DNA of 64,000 nucleotides. It comes from Winogradskyella undariae. Lineage in GTDB: Bacteria > Bacteroidota > Bacteroidia > Flavobacteriales > Flavobacteriaceae. Shown piece by piece: positions 52,044 through 62,592 of the stretch. A program made the translations under genes and the position numbers. The notes beneath the pieces were generated by a model. The model ran no database searches and was not told the origin of the DNA. It worked only from the letters and a program-made list of their open reading frames with translations. Positions within the stretch are counted from its first letter, which is position 1; each line of letters starts with the position of its first letter. The stretch covers positions 186,001 through 250,000 of the forward strand of contig NZ_JABTEL010000004.1 of assembly GCF_013285155.1 (NCBI RefSeq), given 5' to 3'.

Positions 52044-52577
52044 ATGAAAAAGATATTACTTCCTATTTTTATAGTATTAGGCTTACTTGTGAGTTGTGAT
52101 GCTATAGATGAATTAACAAAATTTGATTTAGATTATCAAAGCAATTTTTCAATTCCGCCAACAACCTTAGTTAATATTCCTATTACTTTAGATACTCCCG
52201 ATATCACCACGGGTTCTGAATCTTCTTTTGAAAGTAATAACACACACAAAGATTTAATAGAAAGTATTAAATTAAAAACAATGACAATAACAATTGAAAC
52301 TCCAGAAGATGGTGATTTCAATTTTCTAAAAGAAATATATATTTACATTAATGCTGAAGGTCTTGAAGAGATAGAAATTGCAAATGGTATTGATTTACAA
52401 AACATCAATTCTAATGTTTTAGAATTAAATATTTTAGACCAAGAATTAAGAGAATACATTAAAGAAGATAGTTTTAACCTAAAAGTGAGAACAACTACTG
52501 ACGAAACTATTAATGAAACTCACAATATCGTAATTGACACAAAGTTTAGGGTTGATGCTGAAATTTTAGGTGTATAA
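52044..52577 (+). CDS. Small lipoprotein of unknown function
   Basis: 177 residues from the ATG at 52044; a longer frame from 51969 has no signal peptide and is rejected. Lipobox LLVSC in MKKILLPIFIVLGLLVSC. The mature protein has alternating acidic and beta segments (NFSIPPTTLVNIPITLDTPDI, LKTMTITIETPEDGDF, KFRVDAEILGV). Reminiscent of flavobacterial lipoproteins found near envelope genes; no family assigned. It is followed by the divergent-facing TonB-dependent receptor. Confidence 0.7.
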   Translation: MKKILLPIFIVLGLLVSCDAIDELTKFDLDYQSNFSIPPTTLVNIPITLDTPDITTGSESSFESNNTHKDLIESIKLKTMTITIETPEDGDFNFLKEIYIYINAEGLEEIEIANGIDLQNINSNVLELNILDQELREYIKEDSFNLKVRTTTDETINETHNIVIDTKFRVDAEILGV

Positions 52578-52718
52578 ATGATATAAAACGTGTTACAAAT
52601 TGCGAAACGTTTAATCTATTCCTTGTGTTTTCTTACGATGGTAAATATTTAGCTTTTTTTCAAACCGAAATAATAGCGGTAGTAGAGATACTATTTTGTT
52701 TATTGCTCAATGACAAGA

Positions 52719-55157
52719 TTAGTTTAAATCTTTAAGTCTATCTCGTTCTTCAGCATCTGTGGTGTGTTCATTGGTATTAAGTTTAGTGTTACCAAATTTG
52801 TAACTAAAACCTAACTTAATAAATCGATTATCACTATTTACAAAACCAGTATTGCTTTGATCTAAGTATTGTGTTTTTGTATAAGTATATTGCTTATTAA
52901 ATAAGTCTTCAACAGAAAGTGATAAGGTTCCTTTTTTATTTAAAATAGATTTAGAAATGCTTAGCGTAGAAAATAGTTGTCCCTTAACTGTAGTAAAACG
53001 TTGAAGGTTTTTAGTTGAATAGAACATTGATAAATTGACATTTAAACTATTATCCTTGAGAAGATATAAGTTTGGTGATAAAATAAATATCTGAGACCAT
53101 TGATCTTTTTCTACATAGTCTGTATCAAAATTTAATTGCTCTTTTACATAATACGTTGAAGAAACAGCATAAACGCTCCATTTATTAGATGGATAATAAT
53201 TAAAAATTAAATCTAATCCCGTTTCTGACGTTTTATCAATATTAGTTGGTGTGTAAGCAATGATATTTGTATCGTTATCTTGTCTTGGAAATTCTTCAAT
53301 TGCATCATCCGTATTCACATAATACCATTCTACAGTAAAATAGTCTAAAAAGTTAACACCAACTTTAAAATGATCTATAAATGAAGGTGTTAAATATGGG
53401 TTACCTAAAACAACCGTATTTTCGTTTATAAAAAAGGTAAATGGGTTTAGATCTTTATAACTCGGCCTAGTAATACTACGTTTATAACTGGCATCAATAG
53501 TTACATCATCTGTTAATTGGTATGATAAACTAGTGTTTGGAAACCAATTTAAATAATTTTGTGTATTTGTTTCACCCATCATTAAAGACTCTCCTTCAAT
53601 ATTAGTTTGTTCTACTCTAAAACCAAGAATTATATCCCATTTATTCCAAGTTGTGCTATAGTTTGCGTATCCTGAAAACACATTTTCTTTGTAATTAAAA
53701 ACATCTGTATTACCCACATTTAAAACTTCAGAATTCCCAATAATATCTAATCTTGTAATATCACTATCTGTTTTTACATTAGAATATTTAACGCCAGTTT
53801 CAAAATTAGAACTTTCATTGATAGGTAATCTATAATCTATTTTGCCCGTTGTAATATCTGTATTTTGATTTGCATTGGTCATAAATTCAGCATCGCCGGT
53901 AAACACATTACTATTATCATAGAAACGACTTAAAACCTTTTGGTCTCTATCATAATCATAAGCTGTATAGTGTAAATTAAAAGAAAGAGTAGAGCTGTTT
54001 TCATAATTATGTACAAAAGTTACATCTGTACCAACATTATACTTATTATCTCTAGATAAATTACCTGAAGTAAAACGGGATGCAAACACTGAGTTTTCAT
54101 CTGTAATATTAGTATTGTTATTTATCTTATATTTAAAATAGGGCATATACAACCCTGTACTGGTTACGCTTAGTGTACTTTTATCATTAATATAATAATC
54201 AAAATTAAGATTAAGATTATGTGTTTGATACCAGGTATTTCTATTTATGTTAGACTCCCAAATTTCTTCTGTATTATTAGAATTGTCTAAATAATTTACA
54301 ACATATTCTTGATCTCTATTAATTTTTTTATCAGAATAGCTGTAGTTAAGGTTAAGGTTTATTTTGTCATTTTTAAAATAATGACTTGTTGATGCATTGT
54401 ATCTTGGAAAAACACCTTGAGTATAATTAGTTTGTACACTTCCTCTATAACCAGTCACTAAATTTTTACTCATTACAATATTTATTATCGAACCGCTATC
54501 TGCATCGTAACTAGCAGGTGGATTTGTAATAACTTCAATAGATTTAATATTATTGGCAGGTGTACTTTCTAAAAGCTGTATTAATTCAGATGACGTTAAT
54601 TGTACTCTTAGATTATTTATAAAGACTGTTGCTTTTGCACTTTTAATATTAATACCTTGATCTCCTACTATAATTCCAGGCGTATTTTTTAAAACACTTA
54701 ATGTAGACCCCTCTATTAATGCTGTATTCTCTACATTAAAAATTAAACGATCTAGTTTTCGTGTTATGGTTGGTTTTTTAGCAACGACAGTAACTTCTCC
54801 TAGGTTTTCTGAAGATTCTTTAAGTGTAATCGTTTTTAAATCTAAATCTGAGGTAAGTACAATTTTTTGATTAAAGTTTTCAAACCCCACATAGCTAACC
54901 TTAAGAAAAAATGTACTCTCTGTTAAAGTAGTTAAACTAAAAAAACCTGAATCATCTGTTGAAGTGCCTGTAAAGTAATCATCTTCATTTTCTGTTAAAA
55001 GAACAACATTCGCAAACTCAATCGGATTATTATTCACATCAACGACACGACCAGAAAGAGTATATTCTTGTGCAAATGCCATAAAAGATAGAGCAAAAAA
55101 AAGGACACAAAAATAGTGGCGTTGGTTAATAATCATAAAATTACGTTTGTCTCGCAA
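52719..55157 (-). CDS. TonB-dependent outer-membrane receptor with carboxypeptidase-regulatory-like domain
   Basis: 812 residues. A possible second start at 55136 would begin MIINQRHYF; both give a signal peptide ending FMAFAQ. Order: CarboxypepD_reg-like domain (about 32-115, YTLSGRVVDVNNNPIEFANVVLL), plug (LIEGSTLSVLKNTPGIIV, IKSIEVITNPPASYDADSGSIINIVM, about 145-235) and a 22-strand beta barrel of the outer-membrane family seen in flavobacteria (OMP_b-brl_3 type). It imports a ligand driven by TonB. The ligand cannot be inferred; there is no SusD partner. Confidence 0.9.
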   Translation of the reverse strand: MRDKRNFMIINQRHYFCVLFFALSFMAFAQEYTLSGRVVDVNNNPIEFANVVLLTENEDDYFTGTSTDDSGFFSLTTLTESTFFLKVSYVGFENFNQKIVLTSDLDLKTITLKESSENLGEVTVVAKKPTITRKLDRLIFNVENTALIEGSTLSVLKNTPGIIVGDQGINIKSAKATVFINNLRVQLTSSELIQLLESTPANNIKSIEVITNPPASYDADSGSIINIVMSKNLVTGYRGSVQTNYTQGVFPRYNASTSHYFKNDKINLNLNYSYSDKKINRDQEYVVNYLDNSNNTEEIWESNINRNTWYQTHNLNLNFDYYINDKSTLSVTSTGLYMPYFKYKINNNTNITDENSVFASRFTSGNLSRDNKYNVGTDVTFVHNYENSSTLSFNLHYTAYDYDRDQKVLSRFYDNSNVFTGDAEFMTNANQNTDITTGKIDYRLPINESSNFETGVKYSNVKTDSDITRLDIIGNSEVLNVGNTDVFNYKENVFSGYANYSTTWNKWDIILGFRVEQTNIEGESLMMGETNTQNYLNWFPNTSLSYQLTDDVTIDASYKRSITRPSYKDLNPFTFFINENTVVLGNPYLTPSFIDHFKVGVNFLDYFTVEWYYVNTDDAIEEFPRQDNDTNIIAYTPTNIDKTSETGLDLIFNYYPSNKWSVYAVSSTYYVKEQLNFDTDYVEKDQWSQIFILSPNLYLLKDNSLNVNLSMFYSTKNLQRFTTVKGQLFSTLSISKSILNKKGTLSLSVEDLFNKQYTYTKTQYLDQSNTGFVNSDNRFIKLGFSYKFGNTKLNTNEHTTDAEERDRLKDLN

Positions 55158-55255
55158 TATATAAATTGTTTTTTACTTTCTATTGTGGTTTTTCCTCAGT
55201 ATAATCCATTTTATAAAACAAATATTTTAGATACGTTAAAGCACAAGAAATCAAT

Positions 55256-55263
55256 TATATTTG
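55256..55263 (+). promoter_or_regulatory. -7 box of lepA
   Basis: TATATTTG matches TAnnTTTG, 29 bp before the lepA ATG. Confidence 0.5.
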
Positions 55264-55292
55264 CAAATTAGTTATTGCCTTAGAAAAAAGAC

Positions 55293-57089
55293 ATGAAAAA
55301 CATACGTAATTTTTGTATTATAGCCCATATTGACCACGGTAAAAGCACTTTAGCTGACCGTCTATTAGATGTTACAGGTTCTGTAACTGCTCGTGAACAA
55401 CAAGCTCAGCTTTTAGATAGTATGGATTTAGAGCGCGAACGTGGTATTACCATAAAATCGCACGCCATTCAAATGGATTATGAATATAAAGGCGAAAAAT
55501 ATGTATTAAATCTTATTGACACACCTGGTCACGTAGATTTTTCTTACGAAGTTTCTCGTTCTATCGCAGCTTGTGAAGGTGCTTTATTAATTGTAGATGC
55601 AGCGCAAAGTATACAAGCACAAACGATTTCTAACCTTTATTTAGCCTTAGAAAATGATTTAGAAATTATTCCGGTATTAAACAAAGTAGATTTACCTAGT
55701 GCTAACCCGGAAGAAGTTACAGACGATATTGTTGATCTTTTAGGTTGTGATCCAGAAGAAGTAATTCACGCTAGTGGAAAAACAGGTTTTGGTGTCGAAA
55801 ATATTTTAAAAGCCATTATTGAAAGAATTCCTGCACCAAAAGGAAATGTAGATGAACCACTTCAAGCTTTAATTTTCGATTCAGTTTATAATACTTTTAG
55901 AGGAATTGAAACTTATTTTAGAGTCTTTAATGGAGAAATTAAAAAAGGACAAAAAATTAAATTCGTTGCTACAGGAAAAGAATATTTTGCAGATGAAGTT
56001 GGGACTTTAAAACTAACTCAAGTTGCAAAACAAAGTGTAAAAGCTGGTGATGTTGGCTATTTAATTACAGGTATAAAAACGGCTAAAGAAGTAAAAGTAG
56101 GAGATACCATAACTGATTTTGCTAACCCAACAACCAATGTTATTGCAGGTTTTGAGGATGTAAAACCAATGGTATTTGCTGGTATTTACCCCGTAGATAC
56201 AGAAGATTACGAAGAGTTGAGAAACTCTATGGAAAAACTTCAACTAAACGATGCGTCATTGGTGTTTCAACCAGAAAGTTCTGCAGCTTTAGGATTTGGT
56301 TTCCGTTGTGGTTTCTTAGGAATGCTTCACATGGAAATTATACAAGAACGTTTAGAACGTGAGTTTGATATGACGGTAATTACTACCGTACCTAACGTAT
56401 CGTACCACGCGTACACCAATAAAAATCCTACTGAAGCTTTTATAGTTAACAATCCTACTGATTTACCAGAACCAACAACCGTAAACCGTGTTGAAGAGCC
56501 ATTTATAAAAGCTACCATTATTACAAAATCTGATTTTGTTGGTAATGTAATGAGTCTGTGTATTGAAAAACGCGGAATGATTATAAATCAAACCTATTTA
56601 ACTACAGAACGTGTTGAGTTAATTTTTGAAATGCCATTAGCCGAAATTGTATTCGATTTTTACGATCGTTTAAAAACGGTTTCTAAAGGTTATGCATCTT
56701 TCGATTATCATCCAATAGGTATGAAAGCTTCTAAATTAGTACGTTTAGACGTATTATTAAACGCACAGCCTGTAGATGCCCTTTCTGCTTTAATACACAC
56801 AGATAACGCACATGACATAGGTAAGAAGATGTGTGAGAAGCTAAAAGAATTAATACCTAGACAACAATTCGATATTCCTATCCAAGCAGCTATTGGAGCA
56901 AAAATTATAGCACGTGAAACCGTAAAAGCACTTCGTAAAGATGTAACTGCAAAATGTTATGGTGGTGATATTTCTCGTAAACGTAAGTTATTAGAGAAAC
57001 AGAAAAAAGGTAAGAAACGTATGCGTCAAGTTGGTAATGTAGAAATACCTCAACAAGCATTTATGGCTGTTTTAAAGTTAAATGATTAA
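55293..57089 (+). CDS. lepA: Elongation factor 4
   Basis: 598 residues, the usual LepA length. G1 [15 protein letters not shown], switch region [13 protein letters not shown]3 [13 protein letters not shown]4 NKVDLP and G5 ASGKTG. Domains II, III, V and the LepA-specific C-terminal domain ([28 protein letters not shown]) are complete. A ribosome-dependent GTPase that acts on stalled or mistranslocated ribosomes. Well-conserved core gene. Confidence 0.97.
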   Translation: MKNIRNFCIIAHIDHGKSTLADRLLDVTGSVTAREQQAQLLDSMDLERERGITIKSHAIQMDYEYKGEKYVLNLIDTPGHVDFSYEVSRSIAACEGALLIVDAAQSIQAQTISNLYLALENDLEIIPVLNKVDLPSANPEEVTDDIVDLLGCDPEEVIHASGKTGFGVENILKAIIERIPAPKGNVDEPLQALIFDSVYNTFRGIETYFRVFNGEIKKGQKIKFVATGKEYFADEVGTLKLTQVAKQSVKAGDVGYLITGIKTAKEVKVGDTITDFANPTTNVIAGFEDVKPMVFAGIYPVDTEDYEELRNSMEKLQLNDASLVFQPESSAALGFGFRCGFLGMLHMEIIQERLEREFDMTVITTVPNVSYHAYTNKNPTEAFIVNNPTDLPEPTTVNRVEEPFIKATIITKSDFVGNVMSLCIEKRGMIINQTYLTTERVELIFEMPLAEIVFDFYDRLKTVSKGYASFDYHPIGMKASKLVRLDVLLNAQPVDALSALIHTDNAHDIGKKMCEKLKELIPRQQFDIPIQAAIGAKIIARETVKALRKDVTAKCYGGDISRKRKLLEKQKKGKKRMRQVGNVEIPQQAFMAVLKLND

Positions 57090-57140
57090 ACTTTAATTGG
57101 TAATAAATATTAAAAATTTATTGTTTTCCCTATAATTCAA

Positions 57141-57170
57141 AAAAACAGAAGCAATTAGCTTCTGTTTTTT
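57141..57170. terminator. Terminator of lepA
   Basis: AAAAACAGAAGC-aatta-GCTTCTGTTTTT followed by further T residues; also usable in the other direction for the leftward lipoprotein gene. Confidence 0.85.
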
Positions 57171-57192
57171 TTTATACAATAATAACTATTTC

Positions 57193-57471
57193 TTAGTTAC
57201 AAGTAGCTCCTGCTGCTTCATATGCAGAAATAATATCGTCAAAAGAAGTTCCTTCAGGAAGATCCTCAGTAACCGATTGACCTTCAGTAGTATAAGTATA
57301 AGTACCATCTCCATTATCACAATATTCTGTAGAGGTAGCGAATCCAAATATTTCTAAATCACATGTTTGACAAGCAGAATCACTTCCTCCATCGCTACTG
57401 TCATCATCACTTGAACAAGATGTAAAACCGATAGCTGCGATTACTGCAAAAGATAAAATAATTTTTTTCAT
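57193..57471 (-). CDS. Small SCSSDDD-type lipoprotein with Cys-rich domain
   Basis: 92 residues from the ATG at 57471. A longer frame to 57579 is rejected since it lacks the signal peptide at its start. Lipobox GFTSC followed by SSDDDSSDGGSDS. The mature part has CQTCDLEIFGFATSTEYCDNGDGTY and a C-terminal Cys (GATCN), four to five Cys that could form disulphides. I associate this with small secreted flavobacterial lipoproteins of unknown function. Confidence 0.7.
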   Translation of the reverse strand: MKKIILSFAVIAAIGFTSCSSDDDSSDGGSDSACQTCDLEIFGFATSTEYCDNGDGTYTYTTEGQSVTEDLPEGTSFDDIISAYEAAGATCN

Positions 57472-57649
57472 AATAAATTGATTTTTGTTAAGATTTTTAA
57501 CAAATATGCACTTTTTATGATAAAAACAAAATAAAATAATTTTTTTTAGACGAACGGTACAATCAAAATTGGTAATCACCTACAATAAATGATATAAAAT
57601 ACTAAAAAACAGCTATTTAATATAAAAATTATTAAAATGAAAATAACAA

Positions 57650-58000
57650 GGAAGCTCTCCTTCATCATTTTTTTTAACAAAGGATTCCAATATTTATCTT
57701 TACTTGCCTTTTTCATAAGGTTTTCATAATAGGCTACATCTTCTATTTCTTGCATTACAGGATATTTACGTGTTACTTCTATTAAATTGAAAAATCATCC
57801 GTAGGAGAGAATAAACCTTCTTTCTGTCTCTTTTCCGGAAAACTCATCTTAACTGAAGCACTAATAAACACAAACCGTTTTCTCCAAATTATTTTCTAAA
57901 TTTTTCAAGGTTACAGTTTTCTAACACCAAAACCACTAATAAACCAGACTCGTGAGTAAACAATTCAAATTCAACAAATACTAATAACATATTATAATAT
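57650..58000 (-). pseudogene. Remnant of a cation:proton antiporter gene
   Basis: The sequence follows the downstream antiporter gene 60059-61963 in two blocks: about 57650-57905 matches 60172-60430 and about 57905-57995 matches 61105-61195, so roughly 670 bp are deleted between them. Small indels break the frame. It is a decayed tandem copy. Confidence 0.75.
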
Positions 58001-58033
58001 TAAACTCAACCCAATATGTTAATATGGAAAATT

Positions 58034-58741
58034 ATGAGTAGAATTTTACAATGTTGCTTGGTTATTTTTTAATTTATTTTAATGAATGGACAAGCATTTT
58101 TTGAAGACTTTTTAAGTGCTTCTGGCATAGCGAACAACTTTTCCTTAGTTGGCTGAAAATGAAACAAGAGACACCAACGACTCTTATGAAGATGGTTATT
58201 CTGTAGATGATGGTGGTGCATGGCCACAGATGGTTTTCTCAATGATGGAACCACAACCATGATAATTAACATGGCAAACAGTGTAAAGCGTGGGTGGTTA
58301 ATCCTACAATAGAGTATAGCCTCTAATCCAAATAATGAATCTACTTTTAAAACACTTAATTCAGGAGATAAAATTAGATTACTTATCTGTACAGATGGAG
58401 GAACAACATTTACTTCTTTAGCTTTATTTGATAGTACTATAGCAGAGTTAGGAGAAATATTCTCCGTAGTATTGATAACTCATATTTTTTAAGCGTTATG
58501 CAGTTTACTTTTTATGCATATGAAAGCGATATCAATGCTAATGTTACAAATGTATATATAGATAATTTTGTAGTAACAGATAGTTAAACTCTTTCTACAA
58601 TAGATATAACCATTGCTAAAGGAATACAGCAGATAATCTATATGGGAAAGATTTAGAATTTTATGAAGTAAATGTGTTTACATTGTTGAATTAAAAAATA
58701 AGGAAGGATATACTTACACAGGTAAGTTTATTAAAAAATAA
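58034..58741 (+). pseudogene. Remnant of a T9SS secreted-protein gene
   Basis: It parallels 59054-59914: both begin ATG followed by a near-identical stretch (agaattttacaatgt...), share the acidic motif region and end with AAGTTTATTAAAAAATA plus stop. Several frameshifts and premature stops (e.g. TAA early in the signal peptide) inactivate it. Decayed paralogue. Confidence 0.8.
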
Positions 58742-59017
58742 TTCCATCTTTTGTCATTTTAGATTAAAAATAAAACACCACTAATAATAGAATAATTTAT
58801 TCAACTAATTAAACCGTTTTTGTAGAAAAAACTTAGAAAGTGTGTCTAATTATTTTAAAGTTGAATGATAATATTAAACAATACTACAGTCATTTCTTTA
58901 GGGTTCTGTAAAATAACTTTTTTTGCATTTTGAAACCTGTAATCTATATATTAAAATATATAATTTAAAAAAAATTAACATAACTCCTATACAACTTGTT
59001 TTTATACAATCTTTTAA

Positions 59018-59025
59018 TATATTTG
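59018..59025 (+). promoter_or_regulatory. Promoter -7 box of the T9SS cargo gene
   Basis: TATATTTG, with a -33 TTG at 58996-58998 (19 bp spacer) and the start codon 28 bp downstream: the standard flavobacterial promoter layout. Confidence 0.6.
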
Positions 59026-59053
59026 TGTTAATATTAACTTAAAATATATAATT

Positions 59054-59914
59054 ATGATTAGAATTTTACAATGTTTCTTGGTTTTTTTTGCATTTAATGT
59101 AATGAACGGTCAAGTGTTTTCGGAAGACTTTACAGGTGTTTCTGGTGTTGCAAATTCATTTTCTTTAGGAGACTGGGATCAGTTTAGAGATGATGATGAT
59201 AATTATGCTAATGGAAGTTCAAATACTACTGGTGGAGCATGGGCTGCAGATACTTTTAATAATGAATCAACATCTGATGCTATTAGAATTAACATGACAA
59301 ATAATGTAAAACTTGATTGGTTAACTACACCTTTAATAGATTTATCAGCTACACCTGCATCAGGTAGTTATTTTATTGAGTGGGACATGGCTTTTTCTAT
59401 AAATAATGAAAGTACATTTCAAGCACTTAATGAAGGAGATGAAATTAGATTACTTGTTTCTAAAGATGGAGGAGACACATTTACATCTTTAGCCTTATAT
59501 GATAGTAATACTATTATAGCAGAAGGAGGAGAATCATTCTCAATAGAATTATCTGACAACTCTTATTTTGTGGATAATGTGCAGGTTGCATTTTATGCCT
59601 TTGAAAGCGATATAACTACTAATGCTACAAATGTTTTTATTGATAATTTAGTGATAGCAGATGAAACGCTATCTACAACAGACTTAACAATCTCTGAAGG
59701 ATTTGATTTATATCCAAACCCTACAACAGATGATCTTTATGTGAAAAATGTACAATTATCAGAGGTGCAATTATTTACATTAATAGGAAGAAAAATAGAC
59801 GTAGAATATAGCGGATCTACTATTCACACTTCAGCTTTAGCAGCAGGAACTTATATCGTTAAATTAACAGATGATAAAGGTTATACGCACACAAGTAAGT
59901 TTATTAAAAAATAA
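59054..59914 (+). CDS. Secreted T9SS cargo protein
   Basis: 286 residues: signal peptide MIRILQCFLVFFAFNVMNGQ, a beta-rich module (about 25-205) reminiscent of a choice-of-anchor or cleaved-adhesin domain (FSEDFTGVSGVANSFSLGDWDQF, PLIDLSATPASGSYFIEWDMAF, VFIDNLVIADE), and a type A sorting domain (FDLYPNPTTDDLYV, VQLFTLIGRKID, LAAGTYIVKL, KFIKK). Probably an extracellular or surface adhesin-like protein. A decayed copy lies at 58034-58741. Confidence 0.88.
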   Translation: MIRILQCFLVFFAFNVMNGQVFSEDFTGVSGVANSFSLGDWDQFRDDDDNYANGSSNTTGGAWAADTFNNESTSDAIRINMTNNVKLDWLTTPLIDLSATPASGSYFIEWDMAFSINNESTFQALNEGDEIRLLVSKDGGDTFTSLALYDSNTIIAEGGESFSIELSDNSYFVDNVQVAFYAFESDITTNATNVFIDNLVIADETLSTTDLTISEGFDLYPNPTTDDLYVKNVQLSEVQLFTLIGRKIDVEYSGSTIHTSALAAGTYIVKLTDDKGYTHTSKFIKK

Positions 59915-59943
59915 GACTTTCTTAAGTCTGTTTATCTAAAATT

Positions 59944-59980
59944 AAAAGCAGTTATTTCAAAAAGAAATAACTGCTTTTTT
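59944..59980. terminator. Terminator after the T9SS cargo gene
   Basis: AAAAGCAGTTATTTC-aaaaa-GAAATAACTGCTTTT with a continuing T-run; also suited for the converging antiporter gene. Confidence 0.85.
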
Positions 59981-60058
59981 TTATTTAAAGTTATAATAAT
60001 TAAGACATATTACATCAACTTAAAAACGACTAATAATTTAGAGTTTACTTCCTAAAAA

Positions 60059-61963
60059 TTATACTTCTTCTTTTACAACCTTTTCAACATCAAAAGGTTT
60101 ACCTAAATACACCAATTTAAAACCTTCACCTATATCTTCTGCTTTAGTATCGTATACAGATATTATATGAAGTTCACCTTCATCATCTTTTAAAAATAAA
60201 GGAATTACAAACTGATCTTTACTTGCTAATTCTATAAGACTAGCATAATGCTCCGAATCATCAATATTCACTTCTTGTATTGCTGGATATTTACGAGTTA
60301 CTTCCATTAGATTAATATAGTCATCAGTAGGAGAAAACAAGCCTTCTTTAGGGCTATTTTCAGGATTATTCATTTCATCTGAAGTCACCAAACGATACGA
60401 ACCATTTTCACCAAATTCTTTACCAAACTTTTCAATAACATAAGAATTTATATCAGAATTCCCTGTCATTGCCATAATATAACCCACATCATTTAACTCA
60501 ATATTATCTGATAGTGTATCTGAATAAATATTACTACTCAAAGCATCTAAACCTAATTCTTGAGCTTTATTTATATTATTTTGATTGCTATCTATAAGCA
60601 CTACATGACGTCCGTTATTCACTAAATAATGTCCTAATAATCGTGGTAATTTAGAAGCACCGATAATTAAAATACCGTTAGATTTTGTTAAAAACACACC
60701 AACCAATCTCGCAAATAAACGAGCAGTGGTAGCATTTAATAAAACGGTTCCTAAAACAATCATAAATACCAAAGGTGTAATGTATTCTGCACCTTCAACA
60801 CCTTGTCTCATTAGTTTACTTCCAAAAAGAGAAGCAATACCTGCAGCAACAATACCACGGGGACCAACCCAACTTATAAACAATTTTTCTCTAAAGTTTA
60901 ATTTTGAACCTTTAGTACTTACAAAAACAGCTAATGGTCTAATGACAAAAACTACAATAGCAAAAAGTATTGCTGTTTTCCATGTATAAAGTAAAAGTAA
61001 ATCTGAAATATTAATATTTGCTGCTAGAAGAATAAATAAAATTGAGATTAACAATACACTTAAAGATTCTTTAAAATAAAGCAGTTCTTTTAAGTTTTCT
61101 AGTTTACTATTCCCTAACACCATTCCCATCACTACTACGGCTAATAAACCCGATTCATGTGCAAACAATTCAGACTCAACAAAAACCAATAATACAGTAG
61201 ATAATGAAACCACATTTAATAAGTAATGCGGAATCAATTTCTTATTTATAGCAAAAGCTAAAGCATGTGCAAAAGTGAACCCAAAGGTTGTACCAAATAA
61301 TACAATTTTACCAAATTCTATAAGCGCAGTTTTAGTAAAACCACTATCACCGCCAACACTTATAAACTCGAACACCAAAACGGCTACTAAAGCTCCAATT
61401 GGGTCAATAAGAATTCCTTCCCATTTTAAAACCGCTGACACGTCTGTTTTAAGAGGAATATTACGTAAAATAGGTGTAATTACGGTTGGGCCAGTAACAA
61501 TAATAAGTCCGGCAAATAAGAAAGATAAATCTAAACTTAATCCAAAAACATAATGTGCAACCATACCAGATCCAAAAAATGTAATTGCAGAACCTACAGT
61601 TATCAATTTTGTAATAACGGGACCTACATTTTTTATTTCAGATCGTTTAAGTGTTAGTCCTCCTTCAAATAAAATAATACTTATCGCAAGTGATACAAAG
61701 TAGTATAAACTATCACCAGGAAACAAACCTTTACCCGGAATTAGCTTTCCAAACTCATCTAAAATAGGTTTTCCATATTGATCTAATAATGGATTATAAA
61801 TCGGTTCAATCCATTTAGTACCATCTTCACTTAAAAATTCTGCAGCAATAGGGCCAACCAATAATCCAATAAGTATTAAAGGTAAAATCGCTGGAATTTT
61901 AAATTTCCAAGCTACCCATTGTGCTAATATGCCAAGGATAATAATTCCTGCTAATTCTAACAT
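60059..61963 (-). CDS. Cation:proton antiporter with RCK domains (CPA/NhaP-type)
   Basis: 634 residues. About 12 membrane helices in residues 1-415, with the Na+/H+ exchanger signature region PTVITPILRNIPLKTDVSAVLKWEGILIDPIGALVAVLV (pieces TVITPILRN and EGILIDPIGAL containing the conserved E and D residues) and FISWVGPRGIVAAGIASLF. The C-terminus is an RCK (TrkA-N) domain (ILIIGASKLPRLLGHYLVNNG, VVLIDSNQNNINKA, about 424-540) and a second RCK-like segment to the end. Exchanges Na+ or K+ for H+ and probably senses nucleotide. Confidence 0.9.
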   Translation of the reverse strand: MLELAGIIILGILAQWVAWKFKIPAILPLILIGLLVGPIAAEFLSEDGTKWIEPIYNPLLDQYGKPILDEFGKLIPGKGLFPGDSLYYFVSLAISIILFEGGLTLKRSEIKNVGPVITKLITVGSAITFFGSGMVAHYVFGLSLDLSFLFAGLIIVTGPTVITPILRNIPLKTDVSAVLKWEGILIDPIGALVAVLVFEFISVGGDSGFTKTALIEFGKIVLFGTTFGFTFAHALAFAINKKLIPHYLLNVVSLSTVLLVFVESELFAHESGLLAVVVMGMVLGNSKLENLKELLYFKESLSVLLISILFILLAANINISDLLLLYTWKTAILFAIVVFVIRPLAVFVSTKGSKLNFREKLFISWVGPRGIVAAGIASLFGSKLMRQGVEGAEYITPLVFMIVLGTVLLNATTARLFARLVGVFLTKSNGILIIGASKLPRLLGHYLVNNGRHVVLIDSNQNNINKAQELGLDALSSNIYSDTLSDNIELNDVGYIMAMTGNSDINSYVIEKFGKEFGENGSYRLVTSDEMNNPENSPKEGLFSPTDDYINLMEVTRKYPAIQEVNIDDSEHYASLIELASKDQFVIPLFLKDDEGELHIISVYDTKAEDIGEGFKLVYLGKPFDVEKVVKEEV

Positions 61964-62073
61964 TTATTTCTTTTTGTGTGAAAATACTAAATTCTAATTT
62001 TATATAAGCCTTTAAGTTATGGGATATAACAAAGATTTATATATTAAATTTACTTATAAAACCTAATGTATAT

Positions 62074-62436
62074 CTAACTTTCAACAGCATTTGGATCTTT
62101 TTCTTCAGATTTATAATAAACCCGTTTTAAGCTCTTCTTTAATAACGTAAACCTATAAATACCGATAATAAAAAATAAGATACTAAATATAATAGCTGTT
62201 AGTGCTAAGTATTGAAAATTTGAAAACTCTTTAAGCTCAAACAAAGCAATAGCCCCTAATAATAAATATAGAGAAGAACGGACGTAAGATAAAAGCGTAC
62301 GCTCATTAGCCAAACGTGTGCGTTCAATAGCTAAATAATCTCGCAAAATAACCTGTTGATCTGGCTTAAAATCACGCCCAAAACGTAAAAGTTTAATCTT
62401 CTTTATTTTTAAAGGTGATTTTGATACTTTTTTCAT
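62074..62436 (-). CDS. DUF202/YidH-like membrane protein
   Basis: 120 residues. The conserved DUF202 stretch is LAIERTRLANERTLLSYVRSSLYLLLGAIALFE (pieces AIERTRLANERTLLSYVRSSL), followed by a second membrane helix (LTAIIFSILFFIIGIYRF). N-terminal extension is basic. Inner-membrane protein of unknown function, widespread in bacteria. It stands 110 bp upstream of the antiporter gene, on the same strand, with a separate start. Confidence 0.85.
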   Translation of the reverse strand: MKKVSKSPLKIKKIKLLRFGRDFKPDQQVILRDYLAIERTRLANERTLLSYVRSSLYLLLGAIALFELKEFSNFQYLALTAIIFSILFFIIGIYRFTLLKKSLKRVYYKSEEKDPNAVES

Positions 62437-62592
62437 TGCTAATTCATTTTATACATCTAAATGTAATTATTTTTAAAGTGAGTTTAAAATATGTAGGATT
62501 AAATTGTTAAATAACCACTAATAAATTATCCTTTCGTCGATAAAGTTTCACGGATTTAGTAATTTGCGGAGTCTATCTCTAAATATTATATA

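Larger units (their letters stand above)
57472..59053. other. Decay zone with pseudogene copies
   Basis: About 1.6 kb without intact genes: promoter of the leftward lipoprotein, then the antiporter remnant, the T9SS-protein remnant and AT-rich filler. The -7 box TATATTTG (59018-59025), with TTG at 58996-58998 (19-bp spacing), is the promoter of the intact 59054 gene. Confidence 0.7.

Noticed and set aside
58069-58272. 67-codon minus-strand ORF
   Set aside because: It is the complement of the T9SS-protein pseudogene.
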